NCBI GenBank assembly: GCA_027334785.1
Contig: DAHWQF010000009.1
Span: forward strand, 1-16,481
From: Acidimicrobiaceae bacterium
Lineage (GTDB): Bacteria; Actinomycetota; Acidimicrobiia; Acidimicrobiales; Palsa-688
Length of the DNA stretch: 16,481 bases
Reading direction: 5' to 3'
In this document: piece after piece, positions 7,191-13,426 of the stretch
Position numbering within the stretch: position 1 is the first letter of the stretch
Layout of the letters: each line of letters starts with the position of its first letter
Made by a program: the position numbers and the translations under genes
The notes under the pieces: generated by a model
What the model was told of the DNA's origin: nothing
Seen by the model: only the letters and a program-made list of their open reading frames with translations
Databases searched by the model: none

Positions 7191-8368
7191 CGTGCTCGCC
7201 CGCCGCCTTCCCCGGAGTTTTCAAGGGTCTTGGTCAGGATGGCCACGCCTTCGTCCAGTTCTTCCTCGCTTATGAGCAGCGGCGGCTCCAGCCGGAGGGC
7301 GGTGGCGGTGACCGCGTTCAGGACGAGGCCCTGCTCCAGGCAGCGGGCGGCGACAGCGCCGGCGTCACCGTCTCGGAGCTCCACGGCGAGGAGGAGGCCG
7401 AGGCCACGCACGCCCGCCACTCCCGGGATAGCCGCCAGTTTTTGGCGCAGGTAGGCCCCCCTGGCCTCGGCCCTGGCGGGCACGTCTTCGGCCTCCATGA
7501 CCGCGAGCGTCGCCTTCGCGGCCGAGGCGGCGAGCGGCTGGCCCCCAAAGGTCGTGGCGTGGTCGCCTGGCCTGAACGCCTCCGCCACCTCGCCCCGGGC
7601 CCAGCACGCCCCGATCGGCACCCCGTTGCCAAGGGCCTTGGCGATCGTGACCACGTCGGGCCGCACACCGTAGTGCTCGAAACCCCACCAACGTCCCGTG
7701 CGGCCAAGGCCCGACTGCACCTCGTCGACCATGAACAACAGGCCGCGCTCGTCACACAGCCGGCGGACCTCAGCAAAGTACTCGCCCCCGGCCGGCCACA
7801 CCCCGCCCTCGCCCTGGACCGGTTCGAGGAGGACCGCTGCCACTTCCGGGGTCACCGATTTGGCGAGCGCGTCGACGTCCTGCCAGGCCACGTGGCGGAA
7901 GCCCTCGGGGAGAGGTTGGAACACCTCGTGCTTGGCGGGCTGGCCCGTGGCGTGCAGGGTCGCCAGGGTCCGCCCATGGAACGACCCGTAGGCGCTCACT
8001 ACGACGTAACGGCCCTGGCCAGCCCACTTGCGAGCGAGTTTGATGGCGCACTCGTTGGCCTCGGCACCGCTGTTGGCGAAGAACACCCGCCCTCCACCGC
8101 CGAGCAAGCGGTCGAGGGTGGACGCCACCTCTTCGCCGGGCCCGGTGCGGAAGAGGTTGGAAGTGTGCAGCAGCGTGCGTGCCGCGCCGCAGACAGCGTC
8201 GGCCACGGCCGGGTGGGCGTGGCCGAGCGAGGTCACGGCGAGCCCGGACAGGAAGTCGAGGTAACGCCGGCCCTCAGTGTCCCAGAGGTAGCTCCCCTCG
8301 CCGCGCACGAACGTGACGGGCGCAGGCGCGTAGGTCGTCATGAGGTGAGAGCCGGTGCCGTCCGTCAT
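7187..8368 (-). CDS. argD: Acetylornithine aminotransferase
   Basis: PLP-dependent class III aminotransferase that converts N-acetylglutamate semialdehyde to N-acetylornithine, using glutamate as amino donor. It is 393 aa, the normal length. Visible motifs are the NSGAEANECAIKLAR block at about 99-113 and the GSFHGRT loop at about 128-134. The LLEPVQGEGGV segment is at about 180-190, and Asp215 in MVDEVQSGLGRTG binds the pyridine nitrogen. The Schiff-base lysine is Lys244 in TIAKALGNG. The ATG overlaps the argB stop by 4 nt, and its own stop overlaps the argF start in the same way, so argB-argD-argF-argR translation is likely coupled. In many bacteria ArgD also serves as succinyldiaminopimelate aminotransferase; the sequence alone does not show this. 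Confidence 0.96.
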   Translation of the reverse strand: MTDGTGSHLMTTYAPAPVTFVRGEGSYLWDTEGRRYLDFLSGLAVTSLGHAHPAVADAVCGAARTLLHTSNLFRTGPGEEVASTLDRLLGGGGRVFFANSGAEANECAIKLARKWAGQGRYVVVSAYGSFHGRTLATLHATGQPAKHEVFQPLPEGFRHVAWQDVDALAKSVTPEVAAVLLEPVQGEGGVWPAGGEYFAEVRRLCDERGLLFMVDEVQSGLGRTGRWWGFEHYGVRPDVVTIAKALGNGVPIGACWARGEVAEAFRPGDHATTFGGQPLAASAAKATLAVMEAEDVPARAEARGAYLRQKLAAIPGVAGVRGLGLLLAVELRDGDAGAVAARCLEQGLVLNAVTATALRLEPPLLISEEELDEGVAILTKTLENSGEGGGRAR

Positions 8369-9225
8369 GCGACCACCATCGTGCCGACGCCGCTTCTAGT
8401 GAAAAACTCGAGCAAGAGGGCGTGGGGCACGCGCCCGTCGAGAATGTGGACCTGGGCCACTCCGCTCGCTACGGCGTCGAGAGCGGAGGCGACCTTGGGG
8501 ACCATTCCCCCCGTGATGGAACCCCGCCCGAGGAGGTAGTCGAGGTCGGCAGCAGTGAGGGAGCTCACGAGGCTCTCCGGGTCGGCCGGGTCGGCCCGGA
8601 CCCCCTCGACGTCGGTCAAAAAGACCAGTTTCTCGGCCGAGAGCGCCTTGGCGATGGCGCCGGCCGCGATGTCGGCGTTGATGTTGTAGGCCTGCCCCGC
8701 CTCGTCCACCCCGATCGTGGCTACCACGGGGACCAGGTCCTGGGCCAAAAGGCGGGAGAGGAGCTCCGGGCCCACCCGGGCAATGTCGCCCACGAAACCG
8801 AGCGCCGGGTCCCTCGGGATGGCTTGGATCATGCCGGCGTCCTCGCCCGACACCCCGACGGCGAGCGAACCGTGGACATTTATGGCGGTCACGATTTCCC
8901 GGTTGACCTTGCCGACGAGCACCATGCGGGCGATGTCAAGTGTCTCGGCATCTGTGACTCTCAGCCCTTCCTTGAACTCCGGCACCTTGCCGAGCCGCGC
9001 CATCATGGCGCCGATCTGCGGTCCGCCCCCGTGGACCACGATCGGCACCATCCCAAGGGCCCGCAGCAGGGCGACGTCCTGCGCGAAGCTGGCAAGCGCC
9101 TCGCTCTCGTGGCCTATGGCGCTGCCGCCGTACTTGACGACGACCACCTTGCCCCAAAACCGTCTTATGTAGGGGAGCGCCTCGACGAGGACCGCCGCCT
9201 TGGCGCCGGCATCAGCCAGCGGCAT
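8365..9225 (-). CDS. argB: Acetylglutamate kinase
   Basis: Phosphorylates N-acetylglutamate with ATP; often the arginine-inhibited step. From the ATG at 9225 it is 286 aa. It shows the amino acid kinase hallmarks VVVKYGGSA (Lys31 binds phosphates) and VVHGGGPQIG at about 63-72. The NINADIAAGAIAKAL block and the SITGGMVPKV segment follow. This start puts the catalytic lysine at about the same distance from the N-terminus as in M. tuberculosis ArgB. However, the frame is open upstream, and a GTG at 9276 lies 1 nt from the predicted transcription start. It would add 17 residues with a repeated Gly-Leu-Asp-Glu-Gln unit and make a leaderless 303-aa product. The N-terminal helix of the kind seen in arginine-sensitive NAGKs (AVLVEALPYIRRFWGK) is present, so feedback inhibition is plausible. 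argJ, the usual upstream neighbour, is missing. Confidence 0.95.
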   Translation of the reverse strand: MPLADAGAKAAVLVEALPYIRRFWGKVVVVKYGGSAIGHESEALASFAQDVALLRALGMVPIVVHGGGPQIGAMMARLGKVPEFKEGLRVTDAETLDIARMVLVGKVNREIVTAINVHGSLAVGVSGEDAGMIQAIPRDPALGFVGDIARVGPELLSRLLAQDLVPVVATIGVDEAGQAYNINADIAAGAIAKALSAEKLVFLTDVEGVRADPADPESLVSSLTAADLDYLLGRGSITGGMVPKVASALDAVASGVAQVHILDGRVPHALLLEFFTRSGVGTMVVA

Positions 9226-9226
9226 G

Positions 9227-9271
9227 CCCTGCTCGTCTAGTCCCTGCTCGTCTAGCCCCTGCTCCTCGCCC
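9227..9271. repeat. 15-bp direct repeats just upstream of the argB ATG
   Basis: The unit ccctgctcgtctagt is at 9227-9241, again with one change at 9242-9256, and partially at 9257-9271 (first eight bases). On the argB strand each copy brings a GAGCAGGG purine run that could act as a Shine-Dalgarno. If translation began at the upstream GTG, the repeats would be read as Gly-Leu-Asp-Glu-Gln. Confidence 0.8.
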
Positions 9272-9283
9272 AGCACGCCGAAC

Positions 9284-9312
9284 ACTATACATAGATATGC
9301 ATAACAATACAA
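9284..9312 (-). promoter_or_regulatory. Predicted promoter of argB
   Basis: On the minus strand TTGTAT (9312-9307) and TATAGT (9289-9284) are separated by exactly 17 bp, close to the housekeeping sigma consensus. The stretch is strikingly AT-rich within GC-rich surroundings. The transcription start is predicted near 9277. It would give argBDFRGH expression separate from, or in addition to, read-through from argC. Confidence 0.65.
9286..9303. promoter_or_regulatory. Candidate ArgR operator (ARG-box-like) over the argB promoter
   Basis: TATACATAGATATGCATA is an 18-bp imperfect palindrome with the length and AT-rich centre of an ARG box. It fits 7 of 10 core positions of the E. coli-type TGAAT-N4-ATTCA pattern. 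The TGCAT words are more like actinobacterial half-sites. It overlaps the -10 and spacer, where a repressor would block RNA polymerase. The word TATGCA recurs upstream of argC. The role is inferred from position and shape only. Confidence 0.45.
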
Positions 9313-9356
9313 CACCGGGCAGGCGCCTTCGCCAGAGGCCTCACGCCGCCCAGCTG

Positions 9357-10379
9357 CTAGGGCGCCATGCCGGCCAGGGGCAAGCCCGTCGTTTCGGGCC
9401 AGCCCATCACGGCATTGGCACATTGCAGCGCCTGGCCGGCGGCGCCCTTCACGAGGTTGTCGAGCGCGCAAATCGACAAGATCCAGCCCGTCCGTGGGTC
9501 GCGGCGAGCCGTCAAGTGGGCGGCGTTCGAACCGAGGGTCGCCTTGGTCGAGGGGCTGCGCTCGGACACGACCACAAAGGGCTCACCGGCGTACGCCTTC
9601 GCCAGCACCTCCAGCGGCTCGCTCGGGCCGCCTGGCACCGGCCGGGCATAGCAGGTGGCAAGTATGCCGCGGTTCATGGGTGCGAGGTGCGGCGTGAAGA
9701 GCACCTGCGCGCCGATGGCCTGCTCCATTTCAGGCGTGTGCCGGTGGTTGAGCAGGCCGTAGGCTGTAAAGTCCTCGTCGACCGTGCAAAAAAGCGTGCT
9801 CTGGCTGGCTTTGCTGCCAGCGCCCGACACGCCGCTCGCGGCGTCCACGACCACGCCGGCGGGGTCGACCGCTCCCGTCGCGACGAGCGGGGCCAGTGCC
9901 AGGGTCGCGGCCGTGACGTAGCAACCAGGCACCGCCACCAGACGGGCGCCGGCGAGGCCCTCTCGCGATAGCTCCGGCAACCCGAAAACGGCCTCGGCCA
10001 ACAGGCCCGGGCAGCTGTGCCCCTCGCCGTACCAGGCGGGGTACAGAGCCGGGTCGTGCAGACGGAAGTCTGCACCGAGGTCGACGACGTGGCCCACTCT
10101 GGCGAGCAGGTCGGGGACGAACTTTTGAGACGCCCCATGAGGCAGGGCACAAAAGGCCAAGTCCACGCCGGCGGCCGTCGCCGGTTCGGTGGGCCCGTAG
10201 ACGAGGCCGGGGTAGGCGGCCGCGAGCGAGGGGTAGAGTTCCGCCACCGGTTTTCCCTCTTGCGAAGAGGCCGCGACCGTCATCACCTCGAAGTGGGGGT
10301 GGCCGGCGAGGAGGCGCAACAGTTCCGCACCGGCATAGCCAGAAGCCCCGAAGACCGCGACTAGGCGCTTTTCGCTCAC
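9357..10379 (-). CDS. argC: N-acetyl-gamma-glutamyl-phosphate reductase
   Basis: NADPH-dependent reduction of N-acetylglutamyl phosphate to the semialdehyde, the step after ArgB. From the GTG at 10379 it is 340 aa, the usual type-1 ArgC length. The Rossmann loop GASGYAGAEL is at 11-20, CALPHGASQ at about 77-85, and LGADFRL at about 101-107. The catalytic cysteine is Cys153 in PGCYVT, where most relatives have PGCYPT. The substrate loop STLFCTVDEDF and the late HLAPMNRGILAT segment are also present. A further in-frame GTG at 10433 would add 18 residues of no family similarity, so the nearer GTG just before the first beta strand is preferred. The gene is first in the arg cluster and lies about 500 bp after pheT. 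131 bp separate it from the argB ATG, with no argJ between. Confidence 0.95.
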   Translation of the reverse strand: MSEKRLVAVFGASGYAGAELLRLLAGHPHFEVMTVAASSQEGKPVAELYPSLAAAYPGLVYGPTEPATAAGVDLAFCALPHGASQKFVPDLLARVGHVVDLGADFRLHDPALYPAWYGEGHSCPGLLAEAVFGLPELSREGLAGARLVAVPGCYVTAATLALAPLVATGAVDPAGVVVDAASGVSGAGSKASQSTLFCTVDEDFTAYGLLNHRHTPEMEQAIGAQVLFTPHLAPMNRGILATCYARPVPGGPSEPLEVLAKAYAGEPFVVVSERSPSTKATLGSNAAHLTARRDPRTGWILSICALDNLVKGAAGQALQCANAVMGWPETTGLPLAGMAP

Positions 10380-10485
10380 GGCCGTCGGTTGCGTTGCCGG
10401 CGACTGCGTTTCATACCGACACGCTACACGCACATGTACCGGGCCCGCCCTTTAGCCTTGGCTCAGCGCAGGCCGGCGCTCGGTG

Positions 10486-10529
10486 ATGTACGCGCTTCCA
10501 TGTATGCAACTGTGCCCAGCGCCGGTCAA
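10486..10529 (-). promoter_or_regulatory. Possible arg operon promoter with ArgR-like operator words
   Basis: On the minus strand TTGACC (10529-10524) is a 5/6 -35 match. A weak CATACA (10506-10501) lies 17 bp on. Overlapping that -10 is CCATGTATGCAA (10498-10509), which shares TATGCA with the argB site. ATGTA is repeated at 10486-10490 and 10500-10504, and again at 10434-10438. A promoter here would give a leader of roughly 115 nt. The -10 is poor, so this is tentative. Confidence 0.35.
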
Positions 10530-10574
10530 AAAGCGGGGATTGGGCGGGGTTTCGTTACAAACCAGCGAGCGGCT

Positions 10575-10633
10575 CAAAGCGTTGGGTGGGAACTACTAAC
10601 GCTGAGAGCAGTTAAGTCCGGCCCAACGTTTTG
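10575..10633. repeat. 12-bp inverted repeat with 35-bp loop
   Basis: The left arm CAAAGCGTTGGG (10575-10586) and right arm CCCAACGTTTTG (10622-10633) pair with one G-T-type mismatch. The loop is 35 nt. It lies between the pheT end and the candidate argC promoter. No U tract follows on either strand, so a classical intrinsic terminator is not supported. A protein-binding site or a leader/small RNA hairpin is possible. Confidence 0.6.
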
Positions 10634-10757
10634 CTGAGGTTGTTAACCCCCGCCCGACCCAGGCCGAAATTGCGCCGATGGGGCCAACTTCCTTGCACCG
10701 ATGGGGCGACGGGACGGTAAGGCGGCCCCACCCCGGCTCAAGCCTGAGGCGTCATCC

Positions 10758-10824
10758 AGACGCAGGGCAGGCACTGGTGCAGGCGCCGGCGGGGCCGGGC
10801 GTGCCAGGGCCGACGGGTGCGTCT
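10758..10824 (-). terminator. Nested GC-rich inverted repeat after pheT, possible terminator
   Basis: There are three nested complementary pairs: AGACGCA/TGCGTCT (10758-10764 and 10818-10824), GGCAC/GTGCC (10770-10774 and 10801-10805), and CCGGC/GCCGG (10786-10790 and 10794-10798, 3-nt loop). The element starts 57 nt after the pheT stop on the minus strand. GC-rich hairpins without a U run are common at actinobacterial 3' ends. Termination of the translation operon is an inference. Confidence 0.35.
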
Positions 10825-10881
10825 CCGTTATGGCGCAGGCTCGCCGGCCGGGCACCACTTCAAGACGCCGGACGAGCCCGT

Positions 10882-13422
10882 TCAAGACGTGGGGCGAGCC
10901 CCGCGCAGTTCGGCCCCGTGGCGCTCAGCGGTGACAGCCGCCACTCTCTCCCTCACTTCTCCGACGTCGGCCTCGGTGAGCGTCCGGTCGCTCGCCCGCA
11001 GCCGAGCACGGAAGTTGAGGCTGCGCCGGCCCTCCCCGAGCGACTTGTCCCGCCACACCTCGAACAGCACTACCTCTTCAGCCAGCTCTCCGGCCGCCTC
11101 CCTCACGGTTGCCGCCACCTCGCCTGCCGGCACCACGTCCGCCACCGACAGGGCCAGGTCGAGGTCGACCGCCGGGTACCGGCTCACTTCGCGCGCGACC
11201 AGGGGCTTGGGCGTGGCCGACAGGAGCAGGACAAGGTCAACGAGCAGCACAGCCACCCGCCCGGCAAGGCCGTTACGGGCGGCAACCTCGGGCGCCAACT
11301 CGCCTACGATGCCTACGGGCCGCCCCCCAACGGCCAAAACAGCCCGCCTCCCGGCGTGGAGGGCGGGGAGCCCAATGAGCGCCCCCGGGCCCAGGTCCGC
11401 GGCCACAGGCACCACCCCGGCGTCATCGACCCTGAGCGCGCCGGCGATCACCTCCCAGGCACGGGCGGCGTAAGTGGCGTCCACGCCAGCGCCCGACGCC
11501 ACCAGCCCCAACTGCTCCCATTCGACGACGCCTTCCACCACCCGGTATAAAAACCCGCCGAGCGAGGCACTGCGACGGCTCTCGGCCCCATGACCGTCCC
11601 CGGAGCCGAGGGACGCCGGGAAGGTGGCCTCCGGCCCCCCGCTACCCACTAGGTCGCCGCCGGGGCCTCCGGGCACCGCGAAAACATTGCCGAGCTCGAA
11701 CAAGCTGAGAGCGCCGGCCTGGCGCTCCCGGTTGGAACGAAGAGCCCGCAGCAGCCCAGGCAAAAGCGAGGTGCGCAGGAGGGCCTGCGAACTGTCGAGA
11801 GGGTTTTCGACCACGACCGCCGACGAAGGGCTCAGGGCCGCGAGCTCGAGCTCGCGGGACGAAAGGAAAGTAGACGACCAGGCCTCGCTCGCCCCAGTAC
11901 CAGCCAGCACCTCCCGCACCTGCCGGCGGGCGAGTTGCCAACCGGCGAGCCGGCTCGGCCGAGCGGGGTGGGCAGGCAACAGCCGGCGTACCTTGTCGTA
12001 GCCATAGATGCGGGCGACTTCTTCTATCAAGTCGACTTCGCGGCTACAGTCGGGACGCCAGCTGGGGACGCGGAAAACCCAACGGTCGTCGGCCCGTTGG
12101 CCGGCCTCGAAACCGAGGCGGGAGAGCAAAGCGACGCAATCTTGGGTAGAAAGCGACGTGCCGAGCACGAGGTTGGCCCGGCGGGCGCGAAGCGGTACCT
12201 CGACCGGGGCCGCCCGCCCGGGGTGGAGGTCGGTGGTCGCGCCCCGGCGCACCCCGCTCCCGAGCAAATCCACAAAGCGGTCGATGGCGCAAGGCGCAAG
12301 CTCAGGGTCGACCCCTCGCTCGAAGCGCGTGCGCGCCTCGGACAAAAGACCGAGGCGTTTCCCGGTCTCTGCGATCGTAAGGGGGGCGAAATTGGCCACT
12401 TCCAAAAGCACCGTCGTGGTCTCCGGAGAAATTTCGGCGTCCGCTCCACCCATGATCCCCGCGAGGCCCACGGCCTTGCCCTCGGCGTCGGAGATCACGA
12501 TGTCGTCAGGGCCAAGTTGGCGCTCGGTCCCGTCGAGGGTCACCAACCGCTCACCGTCTTGGGCGGGGCGTACCACCAAACCGCCGCCCCCGAGGCGAGA
12601 AATGTCGTAGGGGTGGTTGGGCTGGCCGAGCTCGAGCATGACGTAATTGGACGCGTCGACAACGGCGTTTATCGGCCGCATGCCGGCCAAAACGAGCCGC
12701 CGTCGCACCAGCGGCGAGACGAGAGCTCCCTTTACATTTTCGACGACGGTGCCAGTGAACCGGGGGCACCGGTCCTCCGCGGCGGGGTCGATGGCGACCG
12801 CGGCCGCCGGCAGGTCTTCCGCCACCTCGTGGGGAGGTTGGGGCACCGAGAAGGACAGGCCGAGCCCGGCCGCCAGGTCGCGTGCCACTCCCATCACCGA
12901 GAAGCAGTCGCCCCGGTTGGGGCTGATCTCCAAGTCGAAGACGATGTCTGCACCAAAACCGAGCGCTTCTGCGGCAGATTGCCCCGGCGTGGCAGAGCCC
13001 GGGGGGAGGACCAAGATGGCCGGCTCACCCCCCTCCGGCCCGATCCCGAGCTCGGGGGCGGAGCAGAGCATGCCGTTGGACCACTCGCCACGCACCTTGC
13101 GCCGGCCTATCTCCATGCCGTTGGGCATGACGGTACCCACGTCGGCCAGCGGCACCAGGTCGCCGGCTTTCATATTGAAAGCGCCACAGACCACCTGGCG
13201 GGACTCCCCCTCCCCCGCATCGACGTCCACGAGCTGCACGCGGTCGGCACCAGGGTGCGGACGGGTAGCGAGCACGCGGGCCACCACGATGCCCCCAAAC
13301 GGGGCTGGTACTACCTCGGTCCCCTCGACCACGAGGCCGAGGAAACTGAGGGCGTGGGCGAGGCGCTCGGGCGGCTCTTCGACCGGGGTGAACTCTGTCA
13401 ACCAAGAAAGCGGTACGCGCAT
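10882..13422 (-). CDS. pheT: Phenylalanyl-tRNA synthetase beta subunit
   Basis: Large subunit of the alpha2-beta2 class II enzyme that charges tRNA-Phe; it carries tRNA-binding and editing functions. At 846 aa it is typical for actinobacteria. The N-terminus MRVPLSWL is characteristic. An EMAP-II-like OB fold follows, with HPGADR at 56-61 and VCGAFN at 78-83. After it come the B3/B4 editing region, with SPNRGDCFSVMGVARDLAA near 165-185, and the B5 domain. The catalytic-like core comes next, and last is the FDX-ACB anticodon-binding domain (about 750-845: SRYPAVDLDLALSV through SLNFRARLRASDRTLT). The ATG lies only 4 bp after the pheS stop, so the two subunits are made together. Nothing looks truncated. 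Confidence 0.97.
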   Translation of the reverse strand: MRVPLSWLTEFTPVEEPPERLAHALSFLGLVVEGTEVVPAPFGGIVVARVLATRPHPGADRVQLVDVDAGEGESRQVVCGAFNMKAGDLVPLADVGTVMPNGMEIGRRKVRGEWSNGMLCSAPELGIGPEGGEPAILVLPPGSATPGQSAAEALGFGADIVFDLEISPNRGDCFSVMGVARDLAAGLGLSFSVPQPPHEVAEDLPAAAVAIDPAAEDRCPRFTGTVVENVKGALVSPLVRRRLVLAGMRPINAVVDASNYVMLELGQPNHPYDISRLGGGGLVVRPAQDGERLVTLDGTERQLGPDDIVISDAEGKAVGLAGIMGGADAEISPETTTVLLEVANFAPLTIAETGKRLGLLSEARTRFERGVDPELAPCAIDRFVDLLGSGVRRGATTDLHPGRAAPVEVPLRARRANLVLGTSLSTQDCVALLSRLGFEAGQRADDRWVFRVPSWRPDCSREVDLIEEVARIYGYDKVRRLLPAHPARPSRLAGWQLARRQVREVLAGTGASEAWSSTFLSSRELELAALSPSSAVVVENPLDSSQALLRTSLLPGLLRALRSNRERQAGALSLFELGNVFAVPGGPGGDLVGSGGPEATFPASLGSGDGHGAESRRSASLGGFLYRVVEGVVEWEQLGLVASGAGVDATYAARAWEVIAGALRVDDAGVVPVAADLGPGALIGLPALHAGRRAVLAVGGRPVGIVGELAPEVAARNGLAGRVAVLLVDLVLLLSATPKPLVAREVSRYPAVDLDLALSVADVVPAGEVAATVREAAGELAEEVVLFEVWRDKSLGEGRRSLNFRARLRASDRTLTEADVGEVRERVAAVTAERHGAELRGARPTS

Positions 13423-13426
13423 GTCC

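Larger units (their letters stand above)
10380..10881. other. 502-bp pheT-argC intergenic region, no convincing gene
   Basis: No recognisable protein or RNA gene is seen. It holds, in transcription order, a nested GC-rich inverted repeat (10758-10824) shortly after pheT, two copies of ccgatgggg at 10675 and 10698, and a long-loop inverted repeat (10575-10633). These are followed by a more AT-containing stretch with candidate promoter and operator words before argC. A short minus-strand frame (10643-10885) has Ala/Pro-rich, low-complexity composition and overlaps the end of pheT; I do not regard it as a gene. Confidence 0.7.

Noticed and set aside
9313..9356. Intrinsic terminator after argC
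   Set aside because: Only short, weak complementary segments (around aggcgccttcgcc) and no U tract on the argC strand; not enough to call.
10643..10885. 80-codon minus-strand frame in the pheT-argC gap
   Set aside because: Ala/Pro/Arg-rich low-complexity translation, overlap with the end of pheT, no ribosome binding site and no family resemblance. It overlaps the inverted-repeat structure instead.
10678..11550. 290-codon open frame on the plus strand across the end of pheT
   Set aside because: It is mostly antisense to pheT, has biased Arg/Pro/Gly composition and no recognisable domain. Long antisense frames are expected at this GC content.
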